This document shows positions 8,705-16,784 of a stretch of 64,000 nt of DNA, one piece after another (position 1 is the first letter of the stretch; each line of letters opens with the position of its first letter). The DNA lies in the NCBI GenBank assembly GCA_002150815.3, contig NDFF03000065.1, positions 124,001-188,000 on the forward strand. Reading direction: 5' to 3'. A program made the translations under genes and the position numbers. The notes under the pieces were generated by a model. That model had not been told where the DNA came from. It saw nothing but the letters and a program-made list of their open reading frames with translations, and did no database searches. This DNA is from Grammothele lineata. Taxonomy: Eukaryota > Basidiomycota > Agaricomycetes > Polyporales > Polyporaceae.

Positions 8705-11700
8705 TCAGCCGGCGCCCTCGAGTAGGCGCTTACTGGGGAACTTCCGACGTTTTCCACGCCCCAGCTCAACGTCTTCGGTACCGGCGTCCGTGGCCGGTGC
8801 CCTCTCGGGGTGATCACTCACCCCGACCGTGGCCCTCGCGGACAAGCCCTCGTGCTCGCCCGTCGCGCCCTCGTGATCCGACGCGGTCGGCGCGTCCTTG
8901 TCGGCGAGCGTGATGCTCGCCGACGGTACCTTCCCTTTGGGCAGAGACCGCCAGTGGGTGACACCCACTAGGTCGAAGTAGTTAGTAACTGCTTCGAGGT
9001 CTTTTACCGTGGTCCAAGGCTCCCAGGTGACGTCCCCGGACGTCCACTGGACCAGGAACTTCACGGAGTTTCCGCGCCATTCGTGGGCAACTATGTCGTC
9101 CACGAAGTATTCTTTTTGGGGATCGTCCCCAAAATCGTAGAATACGTGCGCATCGCGATGAGGAAATACCTCATCGTCGTTGGGCTCGTGCCGCCGTAGG
9201 CGCGATACATGGAACTTAGGGTGCACGCGCCGCTTGATCAAGTCAGGCGGCAGCTCGAGCGTGTACGTCGAGGACTCCTCGTGGGCCTCGACGATTTTAT
9301 AGGGACCGATATACTTCGGCATCAGTTTGCGCGCTCTACCTTTGGGCATCGAGAGGTTCTCGGTGGACAAGTAGGCGAGCTTGCCGATTGCGAAGTCAGG
9401 CTCTTCGGCGGGGTTGTCCTCCCGCCGGTGTCGGTTCGCGTAATGGGTTTGTTCGACGCGACTCGCAATGATCGCGTCGTGCGCCTCGAGCATATTGTTG
9501 AGCGCACGCTCAGCAAAGTCGCGCACCCCAGGCATCGCGGGCTCGTTTCGAAGCTCGCGAAGCATGCTCGGGAGGTAGCCATAAGTTACCTCAAACGGGG
9601 CGAACCCCGTTGACGCGTTGCGGCTCGAGTTCATGGCGAACTCGGTGAGCGGCAGTTTGCTCACCCAGTCCGTCTGGTCCGGGCGCACCATCGCTCGCAA
9701 TATTTGCGAGGCGGTTTGAACCGCGCGTTCGGTGGTGCCATCCGTCTGAGGGTGGAATGCTGTCGACATGAGCAGCTTTCCACCCAGGAGCCGATGCAGC
9801 TCCTTCCAAAATTTCGACGTGAACTTGGGATCGCGGTCGGAGACGATGCTCTCCGGCAGGCCGTGTAGCCGGACTATTTCCGACAGAAATAGTTCCGCGA
9901 GCTCGCTGGCTCGCGTGGTAGTGCACAGGGGGATTAGGTGGACTTGTCCGCCTAGTCTGTCCATGACTATCCAGCAGTAGTCCTTCCCGTTGGACGACGG
10001 GAGGGGTCCAAAGAAATCCATGGACAAGCTTGTCCATGGTCGCGTCGGGACAGGGAGGTTGTGCAAGAGGCCTTGGGGGGCTTGCGTTGACGACTTCGTC
10101 GTCTGGCACGTCCCGCACGACCGGCAAAACTTCCCGACGTCCTTCCCGATGCTAGGCCACCAGTAGAACCGACGAGTGTAATCACTCGTCCGCCGGAGGC
10201 CTAGATGCCCGATGGTTCGGTGCACACTATCGAGCACGATCTCGGACAGCTTCCTCCGTCCTACGGTTACGTTAGGAATGACGAGTACCCACTCGTCGGA
10301 TTTGTTCTTGTGGAACACGATCCCATTTCGTACCGCGAAACGTTCGTGATGAGTGGGTGCACTCAACACTTTCCTTACGAGCGCATCGTGCTCGTAACCT
10401 TTCTTGACTTCTGCTAGGAGGTCGACTTGCGATTGCATGACTGCGTTGAGCGCATCGCCGCTGAACTTCGACGCGCCGATGGTGGGGTCACCATCGGCGT
10501 CCTCTTCTCGAGCGGGGGCCGCGCGAGGCATACTGGCGGCCAACTCTGCCGCCTCTAGCTCACGCGGTTCTTTCGCGTCCACTACTCGTTGTGCACGCAG
10601 CTCCGCGACCCGGTCGCGGGAGAGTTCCTCTCCCGCCGGGTCGAGGCGCGCATCAGCGCTCACGTAGTCATAGGGCGGGTGTTCCGCGTCGTCGCTCTCG
10701 CTCAGATAGTAGCGAGAGAGTGCGTCGGCGATGCGGTTGGTCTCACCCGCCACATGGATCACCTCGTAGTCGAACCGACTGAGGTATTCAATCCAACGCG
10801 ATAGTCGAGGTGGAACACTCGACTTGGTGGTAAGGAAAAGGAGCGCACGGTGGTCGGTAACCACCGTGAACCGTCGCCCCATGAGTTTATCGTGCCATCG
10901 CATGAGGGCCTCGACCACGGCGAGCGCTTCCGTCTCGAACGTGAAGTACGAGTGCTGCGCCGTGGTGAATTTCTTAGACATGAATCCGGCCGGACGGCAT
11001 GTCTGCCAGTCCGGCCCTTGACCATATAGTGCGCCGACACCTGAGGTCGACGCGTCCGTGATAACCCAGATGGGATCTGGGTTATTATGGTCGATTGGGC
11101 GCAAGATGGGTGTCTTGCACGCGAGGGCCTTGATGCTCTCAAAGCACTTGTCGTGTATCGGACGCCAGTCGAATGACTGGCCATTCCGGGTGATAGCTGC
11201 CAGCGGTCCTGTGTACGAGGATACCTCGGGCATGAAGTGCGCGAGGTATTGTACAAGGCCCAGGAACCGCTGGACGTCGTGATAATTCCTCGGCGTCGGC
11301 CAATTGCGCACGCGGGCCATCTTATCTAGGTCCGCGTGCAGGCCGCGGTCGTCGATTATATGGCCGAGACAGTCCATCTCGTCCGCGAGAATGTTCACCT
11401 TCTTCCTACTAAGGAAGAGGTGATGCTCGCGCAGCCGGTCGAGCACCCAAGTTATGTGCTCGACGTGTTCTTCGAGCGTGTTGGAGAATATGAATATGTC
11501 GTCCAGGTACACATGGACGGAGCGGGAGATTCGCTCCCGGAATATAGTGGTCATTAGACGTTGGAATGTTGAGGGAGCGTTACAGTCTCCCTGTTGCATG
11601 ATGAGGCTACGGAATGTGCCGTAGATCGTGGCGAACGACGTTTTCGCCACATCGTCATCCTCAATACGAACTTGTTCGTAGGCGTCTGACATGTCGAGCT

Positions 11701-12145
11701 TCGTTCGATACGGAGCTCGTGCGACGTCGTCTCGGATATTGTCTTGATCCGGGAAGGGAGTGACATCCTTCACCGTGTTGTCATTCCGGAGCCGTAGGTC
11801 GACTACAGTACGTAGTCGGCCATCTTTCTTATACACACACAGGAGGGGTGCGGCCTGGTCCGTTCTACACGGTTGCCACCACCCCGCCTTCTTATAATGG
11901 TCGATCTTCTCGATCAGCTCCGGTTTGAGCACTTCCGGGCATCGGGGCAAGTGGTAATTGTACCGCTTGCTCTCGTCGATGATCGGGATCGAGTGATTTA
12001 CCTCTCGAAAGGGAGGTAACTCGGGGGGAACTGGCTGGAGGAGATCGTCATACTCCTCCAGCATCGTGGAACGTATACGCTCGATCTTTTCTTTTTCATT
12101 CTCCGTCTCGAGGGGAGGGGCCGACAGCGCCTCCCCGCGTCGCAT
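8705..12145 (-). CDS. Pol polyprotein: RT, RNase H, integrase, chromodomain
   Basis: 1146 codons from the first in-frame ATG; the frame is open back to the gag stop. The reverse transcriptase core is around residues 90-290, with the catalytic YLDD at D215-D216. The Ty3-type RNase H follows (TDASTSGVGALYG, then the YFTFETEALAVVEAL helix). The integrase has an HHCC zinc domain (H..H..CRSCGTC). Its catalytic residues D710 (DFFGPL), D770 (SDRDPKF) and E806 (TERAVQ) are present with the DD35E spacing. A chromodomain-like module (EYFVDDIVAHEW ... FLVQW ... TWEPW) sits at about 1012-1062, near the end. All catalytic residues I can check are intact. Gag-protease lies upstream in the same frame, separated only by UGA, so Pol is probably made as a readthrough fusion. 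An independent start at this ATG is the alternative. Confidence 0.93.
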   Translation of the reverse strand: MRRGEALSAPPLETENEKEKIERIRSTMLEEYDDLLQPVPPELPPFREVNHSIPIIDESKRYNYHLPRCPEVLKPELIEKIDHYKKAGWWQPCRTDQAAPLLCVYKKDGRLRTVVDLRLRNDNTVKDVTPFPDQDNIRDDVARAPYRTKLDMSDAYEQVRIEDDDVAKTSFATIYGTFRSLIMQQGDCNAPSTFQRLMTTIFRERISRSVHVYLDDIFIFSNTLEEHVEHITWVLDRLREHHLFLSRKKVNILADEMDCLGHIIDDRGLHADLDKMARVRNWPTPRNYHDVQRFLGLVQYLAHFMPEVSSYTGPLAAITRNGQSFDWRPIHDKCFESIKALACKTPILRPIDHNNPDPIWVITDASTSGVGALYGQGPDWQTCRPAGFMSKKFTTAQHSYFTFETEALAVVEALMRWHDKLMGRRFTVVTDHRALLFLTTKSSVPPRLSRWIEYLSRFDYEVIHVAGETNRIADALSRYYLSESDDAEHPPYDYVSADARLDPAGEELSRDRVAELRAQRVVDAKEPRELEAAELAASMPRAAPAREEDADGDPTIGASKFSGDALNAVMQSQVDLLAEVKKGYEHDALVRKVLSAPTHHERFAVRNGIVFHKNKSDEWVLVIPNVTVGRRKLSEIVLDSVHRTIGHLGLRRTSDYTRRFYWWPSIGKDVGKFCRSCGTCQTTKSSTQAPQGLLHNLPVPTRPWTSLSMDFFGPLPSSNGKDYCWIVMDRLGGQVHLIPLCTTTRASELAELFLSEIVRLHGLPESIVSDRDPKFTSKFWKELHRLLGGKLLMSTAFHPQTDGTTERAVQTASQILRAMVRPDQTDWVSKLPLTEFAMNSSRNASTGFAPFEVTYGYLPSMLRELRNEPAMPGVRDFAERALNNMLEAHDAIIASRVEQTHYANRHRREDNPAEEPDFAIGKLAYLSTENLSMPKGRARKLMPKYIGPYKIVEAHEESSTYTLELPPDLIKRRVHPKFHVSRLRRHEPNDDEVFPHRDAHVFYDFGDDPQKEYFVDDIVAHEWRGNSVKFLVQWTSGDVTWEPWTTVKDLEAVTNYFDLVGVTHWRSLPKGKVPSASITLADKDAPTASDHEGATGEHEGLSARATVGVSDHPERAPATDAGTEDVELGRGKRRKFPSKRLLEGAG

Positions 12146-12168
12146 CTGCGGCGCGTTCCCCGCATTGT

Positions 12169-12175
12169 CTAGTCA
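12169..12175 (-). promoter_or_regulatory. UGA-CUAG stop-codon readthrough site between gag-pro and pol
   Basis: The gag-protease frame ends with UGA directly followed by CUAG. UGA-CUA(G) is the best-known cellular and viral readthrough context. The frame then stays open through ten further codons into the pol ATG with no shift, so the two ORFs form one frame of 2565 sense-or-UGA codons. Regulated readthrough would set the Gag:Pol ratio. This is inferred from context and frame, not demonstrated. Confidence 0.75.
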
Positions 12176-15100
12176 GATCGCTTTAGGAACAGCCTGTGCG
12201 GGTCGCGGGCCCGCACGCCTGGGGCGGCGCGATGCCGCCGCCTCTTCCTCCTGGGGGGCGAGCGCGGTTAGGGCGTGCTCGCCCACGCGGATCGTGCCCC
12301 CGCCGAAGTCCAACATCACGTTGAACTTTCGCATGAACGGGGTGCCTACCACCGCGTCGTATCGGTCTAGGTTCACGATGTCGAAGTAGATATCATGGGC
12401 GAAGTCCTCGAACACTACGGGGACCGTCGTCCCGTAGTTGATGCGCGATCGACTCCCAACGCATCCGAGCTGGAGTACTGCCGGGTTCTCCAGCTCGATT
12501 CGAGGTACTTTCGCCACGGTCGCGAAATCCGGGCTCAGGGAGTCGGTCGTACTCCCTGAGTCGAATAGGACCAGTGCTCTGAGCCCATTGATGCTCAGGT
12601 ACGCCGTTAGGCAGGTCTGGTCGAGTTTTGGCAGGATGGGCCTCCTGCCCGTGCGCGCGCGAGTAACCAGAGGTGATGCTTCCTGGTTTACGGGGGGCGC
12701 GCGCATTGACATGATGCGCATGGCGCGAAGTCCGCTCGAGCCTTCGCCCCGGTCGCGGCGAGCGCGTGCTTCGTCGCTCTCGCGCAATCGCTCCGGGGCT
12801 CTCCAGGCATTGCCTGGCGAGTTTGCGTACTCAGCCAACCGCGCTTCCGTCTCGACTTGGTATTGGAGGAATTGGTCATCTAGCCAAGTTCCCGAGCGCG
12901 AGCGATTTGCTCGCGCTTCCTCATATGCTCGGGCGCGTTCTTCTTCACCCGCTGCTGCCATCGCCACTAGGTCGTCGGGGAGATATCGAGCGAATGTTTC
13001 TCGACGCATAAACGGGCGGCGCCCGTTCCCCTCCCCCTCTAGCGCAAGGTCGTATGCCTCACCAGTCGCGAGTTCCCTTCGGAGTGCGTCCACTCCGTCT
13101 ATCAGCGCGACGTCGTCGGCGAAGTCGACTTGTTCGAAGACTTCGTCGGGCAGCTCGTCGCTAAGAGGGTCCGCGCGCGCGATCGTGCGCACGCGCAGGT
13201 GTTCGCGATGGAGCGCCATGCTGCGGGACCAGCCAGGGGCCCGCAGGCTGCGTTGCATTTCATGTAGTATAATATGCTCTCGATTTAACGCAATCGAGAG
13301 ATGCAGGGCATGGTAGTTGTTGTCCACCCTGAGGTTGAACAACTCCTGCCGCAGGTCATAGGCCTGGCCCTGCAGAACATCGACGACGTGCGCGAGCCGC
13401 GCGTTGTCGTCCAGCAGCCTCCCATGGAAATAACGGAGAGGCTGTGATGCGTATGTCCTGTCGTTCTCGACGAACCTCGCCCAGGTGGCCCTCGCCTCGA
13501 AATGGTTGACGGAGGCATCCATCACCATGTTTGGGCGTGGCACGACCATGGTGCGTATTGGTGGGCTGGTCGCGTCGGGTTCCACCCGGCGCATCCTGTC
13601 CATATCCAACACTATTAGATCGGATGGCCTTCTTGGCGGCGGAGGTGCCGCTGCGCTAGGGACATCCTCCAGCAGTGGTATAACGTCGGACGAGGAATCC
13701 GACGTGGTGCGCGAGTGGTTCCGCTCGCGCGCCGGATCGTTATACGACGATGGCGGGAGGCCGTCGCCTTGCGCGATTGGCACTACGTCTACGAAGTCGT
13801 CCGCGACAATTGGCCAGTTATCCTGGTCATCGTCCGGGTCACCGGTAATAGCCGTTCTCTCAGGTTCGTTGGGTTCGTCAGGAGGGTCGCCGTCATATGT
13901 TCGGATGCGCATGCCTCCGAACCAGGCGACGTCTTCCTCCTGATCGTACGAGTCAGCGTACTCGTACTCGCTGTCATACTGCGAACCACCGTAGTAGTCG
14001 ACCGCCTCGTCATATTCGTCCTCCGCCGTCCAGGCTGTGTCACCCATCGCGGGCTCTCCGCCCGCAACTTTCTCCTCACTCGCGTCGGCTTCCTCTGGAG
14101 GTTCACGCGCGGGCTCGCGCGTGTCTTCTCCATCGGACCGGTCGTCCACGACACGGGCGGCGCGCAGGTTCGCGCCGGTTTTCTGCGGGCATTGGTTGGC
14201 CATATGGCCTGGCTGTCCGCAGTTATAACAATTGAAGTCCTTGCGCTCCGGCGCACGCTGGGGAGCGGCCGGTGCGCCTGTGCGCGCTGGGGGGCGCGCC
14301 CCAGTCGCATTATGTCCTCCGCGGGGCAGATCAGTGGAACGTTGTCCACTGAACGGGGGACGACTTCCAGGGGGGCGCGAGCGATGGTCTCGCGCTTGAT
14401 GGGAGTGTCGTTGTTCCTGGTGTGGGCGCGGTGGCTGTGAGTGCATACCGCGTCGTTGCCCGTTATGGTCATGTGGTCGCCTGTGAGGTTGAGCATCGCG
14501 ACGATCGCGGCCGTCTGACCTTGGCGGGTCGCGGGAGTCCAGCACTCCCGAGCTACGGCCTGCGTAACTGTCCGCGGTGCGAAGGCTTACTTCCAGCGAC
14601 AGTGCTGCCTGTCGCAGCTGCCGTGGAGTTGAGTCCTCCACGGAGACCTCACGCGTCGTGAAGAGAATACTCCCGAATTTATTCGGGAGTGCCTTCGCGA
14701 ACCGGACGTTAAACGTGTAAGGGTCCGGTGGGACAGGCATTCGCCGCGCCCAACGGACGAGGTCATCCCAGAGGCCGGCGATTCCGCCAGCCTCAGTGAA
14801 TTTGACTTTGCCAAATTCTTCAGCAGCTTGCCGCGCGCTGGAGCGGTGGATGAACCGCTTATACATCGCGCAGACGGCTTGCTCGAAGGACCAATGTAGT
14901 CCAACCCCGCGGTAGTCGTCGACTACCTCATTAAACCACTGTTGGGCTTCGCCCGACAGTGCTTGTCCCATGACGTCGACGCGGACCTCGTCCGCGTCCT
15001 CACTCGTGAGCCGGCTCAAGTAGAACCAGCGCAGCAGGTTCTTCAGCCATGCCGTGAACGCGGCGGAATCGTCCTTTCCACTGTAGTGGGTCGTAGGCAT

Positions 15101-16402
15101 ATTGTTTTTTATACTCTTGAGTCCCGGGAGCTCGGGCGCATCGTGGCTCAGACGCGCTCGAATGGTCTCCCGCAAATCGTCCAGTTGGAACGATAGGTAT
15201 CGCGCCTCAGGGTCGTGACCATGGGGCACGATCTCAAGGGGATCCTCGTCGTCCTGGAGGTAGGCGGGAGTGCGTTCCCGCTGACGACGAAGATTACGAC
15301 GGCGAGGTCGATCCTCGTCGTCGTCGTCGTCCGCATCGCCAGACGACGCGTCCGGAGGTCCTCCTCCGGGTGGTCCTCCTCCGGGTGGATCGCGACGGGG
15401 ATTACCCCGTCGCCCACCGCCGCCGCCGCCACCTGATGGTGGGTGGGGGTCGCGGCCGCCTCGGCCGTGCCCCCGTGATGGTGGCGGACTGGAGCCACCG
15501 TCATCGTCATCGTCTGACCCTCCAGATGGTGAGGGGTCCGCGCGGCCGCGGCGCCCTTGGCGTGCACTGTCCCTGCGAATAGCCTCGCGCTCCTCGCGCT
15601 CGGCGGCCTCGCGCCAGCTATTCAGTGCATTGGCGTCACGGCGGGCGCGCCCCTCCTCATAGCGCTCTTGCGCTAGGAGGCGAGCTTGAGCTGACTGACG
15701 ACGGTTGAATTCCACCGTCGTCTCGCTCTCGCTGCGGTCCCGGAATAGGCGTTCCCGGGATTCGTCAATAGCATCGGGAGTGGGGGATGTTGGCCCCCGC
15801 TCCGTATAGGTAAGATCGTCGTCCGGGCCCCCAATGTCTGGGGACTCGGAGGACTGGTCATCCTTCGGGGAGTTACCTGAACGCGAGTAGTTACTCGCGT
15901 CACCCCTCATTCTCCGGGCCTCGTCTTCCAGGTAGGCTAACTGGGCGCGAGCACTCCGCTGCTCGCGCTCCGAATAATCGATGCGAGCTTGCAGGGAGCC
16001 GATGCGCTGCTCGATCTGCTCAGCTCGGGCGCTTACCGAACGATTAACCTCGTTCGATAAGGAGCGGGTATTGGTTTCCCCTCGGTGGCCATTGTTGACC
16101 ACGCGGGAGGCGGAGCCGGGTGTTTCACCCGTCCGATCCAGGCGATGCCCGGTTGCTTGCGAGCGAGTCTCGGACTCACTCGGGGTGAGCGAGGAGACCG
16201 TGGTGATCGACGAGCGAACGTTGCTCGTCGTCTGGGGCGGAGTCGCGTCCTGCGCGCCTTCGCCCTCGTCCTCCTCGTCGTCGGACGCGTCTTCCACCGT
16301 AGCGGTGACATTGATCACCGCGGGTTGCGCGTTCAACTGGGGTGCTGGCGGCGCCTGTTGGGTCGCCGCCGTGGTTCGCGAGCGTGTTACTCGCGTAGTC
16401 AT
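12173..16402 (-). CDS. Gag-protease polyprotein of the retrotransposon
   Basis: 1409 codons. The first ~420 residues are low-complexity (Ser/Glu/Arg-rich with a heptad-like segment near 125-160, then Gly/Pro/Asp-rich). A retrotransposon Gag domain follows at roughly 430-570 (TAWLKNLLRWFY ... EAQQWFNEV ... FIHRSSARQAAEEF). A CCHC zinc knuckle has its ligands at C725, C728, H733 and C738. After a long acidic spacer comes a retroviral-type aspartic protease with the active-site DSGS at D1281, and the flap and GTPFM regions follow. Gag is very long for a Ty3/gypsy element. The reading frame ends in UGA CUAG and continues in frame into pol. The start is the first ATG after an 88-nt leader. Confidence 0.9.
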   Translation of the reverse strand: MTTRVTRSRTTAATQQAPPAPQLNAQPAVINVTATVEDASDDEEDEGEGAQDATPPQTTSNVRSSITTVSSLTPSESETRSQATGHRLDRTGETPGSASRVVNNGHRGETNTRSLSNEVNRSVSARAEQIEQRIGSLQARIDYSEREQRSARAQLAYLEDEARRMRGDASNYSRSGNSPKDDQSSESPDIGGPDDDLTYTERGPTSPTPDAIDESRERLFRDRSESETTVEFNRRQSAQARLLAQERYEEGRARRDANALNSWREAAEREEREAIRRDSARQGRRGRADPSPSGGSDDDDDGGSSPPPSRGHGRGGRDPHPPSGGGGGGGRRGNPRRDPPGGGPPGGGPPDASSGDADDDDDEDRPRRRNLRRQRERTPAYLQDDEDPLEIVPHGHDPEARYLSFQLDDLRETIRARLSHDAPELPGLKSIKNNMPTTHYSGKDDSAAFTAWLKNLLRWFYLSRLTSEDADEVRVDVMGQALSGEAQQWFNEVVDDYRGVGLHWSFEQAVCAMYKRFIHRSSARQAAEEFGKVKFTEAGGIAGLWDDLVRWARRMPVPPDPYTFNVRFAKALPNKFGSILFTTREVSVEDSTPRQLRQAALSLEVSLRTADSYAGRSSGVLDSRDPPRSDGRDRRDAQPHRRPHDHNGQRRGMHSQPPRPHQEQRHSHQARDHRSRPPGSRPPFSGQRSTDLPRGGHNATGARPPARTGAPAAPQRAPERKDFNCYNCGQPGHMANQCPQKTGANLRAARVVDDRSDGEDTREPAREPPEEADASEEKVAGGEPAMGDTAWTAEDEYDEAVDYYGGSQYDSEYEYADSYDQEEDVAWFGGMRIRTYDGDPPDEPNEPERTAITGDPDDDQDNWPIVADDFVDVVPIAQGDGLPPSSYNDPARERNHSRTTSDSSSDVIPLLEDVPSAAAPPPPRRPSDLIVLDMDRMRRVEPDATSPPIRTMVVPRPNMVMDASVNHFEARATWARFVENDRTYASQPLRYFHGRLLDDNARLAHVVDVLQGQAYDLRQELFNLRVDNNYHALHLSIALNREHIILHEMQRSLRAPGWSRSMALHREHLRVRTIARADPLSDELPDEVFEQVDFADDVALIDGVDALRRELATGEAYDLALEGEGNGRRPFMRRETFARYLPDDLVAMAAAGEEERARAYEEARANRSRSGTWLDDQFLQYQVETEARLAEYANSPGNAWRAPERLRESDEARARRDRGEGSSGLRAMRIMSMRAPPVNQEASPLVTRARTGRRPILPKLDQTCLTAYLSINGLRALVLFDSGSTTDSLSPDFATVAKVPRIELENPAVLQLGCVGSRSRINYGTTVPVVFEDFAHDIYFDIVNLDRYDAVVGTPFMRKFNVMLDFGGGTIRVGEHALTALAPQEEEAAASRRPRRAGPRPAQAVPKAI

Positions 16403-16490
16403 TTCGTCAGGGGTCTAGTTAAGCAGGGGGGTATGTTGCCAGAGATATATACCGCGCGAGACGGGAGTCTCGCGAGGGAACGCAAAAATG
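16403..16490 (-). other. retrotransposon leader between 5' LTR and gag
   Basis: 88 nt. The position directly after the LTR, where a tRNA primer site would lie, starts CATTTTTGCG. I do not recognise a tRNA 3'-end complement there. It contains a hairpin at 16455-16474 (arms CGCGAGAC/GTCTCGCG). Priming may be by an unusual tRNA region or by self-priming as in Tf1; I cannot decide. Confidence 0.6.
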
Positions 16491-16779
16491 TGTAAGGGTC
16501 GGGCGCTCTCGTCACTCGGGTACTGCGTTCGACCAGGTATATAGTCGTCGTGCAGTGGTTACAAGTGGAAGAGAGCTGGGCGGCGATACGTGCCGCCCAG
16601 CCTTATATACTACGAGTCCGTTGTCCATGTCCGATACCCCGCCTGATGCCCATGCGCCAGGGCGCGGCCGTACCATACACGCCGCGCCACATAACCTCCT
16701 ACGTCGGCCCGCCGTCCATATCCGTCCGTCCGTGATGGTAGGCGCTAGGGTTCCCGATCCGGAACCCCCGCACCTTACA
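16491..16779 (-). repeat. 5' LTR of the retrotransposon
   Basis: 289 bp and the promoter-bearing LTR, because the element is read on the minus strand. The sequence matches the left LTR over its whole length. The minus-strand TATA box GTATATAAGG lies at 16610-16601. Downstream of it is a strong hairpin at 16600-16576 (arms CTGGGCGGC/GCCGCCCAG), where the transcription start would be expected. Confidence 0.95.
16576..16610 (-). promoter_or_regulatory. LTR TATA box and start-site hairpin
   Basis: On the minus strand GTATATAAGG (16610-16601) is followed at once by a hairpin with 9-bp perfect arms and a 7-nt loop (16600-16576). A start about 25-35 nt after the TATA would put the hairpin at or just before the 5' end of the RNA, near the start of the R region. 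The other LTR has the same structure at 5885-5919. Confidence 0.6.
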
Positions 16780-16784
16780 CCTCA
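16780..16784. repeat. target-site duplication CCTCA, right copy
   Basis: Second copy of the 5-bp integration duplication, between the right LTR and the resumed transporter exon. Confidence 0.95.

Larger units (their letters stand above)
5800..16779 (-). mobile_element. full-length Ty3/gypsy chromovirus-type LTR retrotransposon
   Basis: The element is 10,980 bp, bounded by 289-bp LTRs starting TGTAAGG and ending CCTTACA. It is flanked by the 5-bp duplication CCTCA (5795-5799 and 16780-16784). Transcription runs on the minus strand: 5' LTR (16779-16491), an 88-nt leader, gag-protease, pol with reverse transcriptase, RNase H, integrase and chromodomain, a third ORF, a polypurine tract, then the 3' LTR (6088-5800). 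The order RT-RNase H-integrase and the C-terminal chromodomain place it among fungal chromoviruses of Ty3/gypsy. I found no difference between the two LTRs and no stop or frameshift inside any of the three ORFs, so the insertion is recent and the copy may be able to move. At 11 kb it is long for this group, because of a large Gag and the extra ORF. Confidence 0.95.

Noticed and set aside
12438..13316. 292-codon frame antisense to gag-protease
   Set aside because: Antisense shadow: Ser/Arg-rich with no domain, while the other strand encodes the aspartic protease and Gag.
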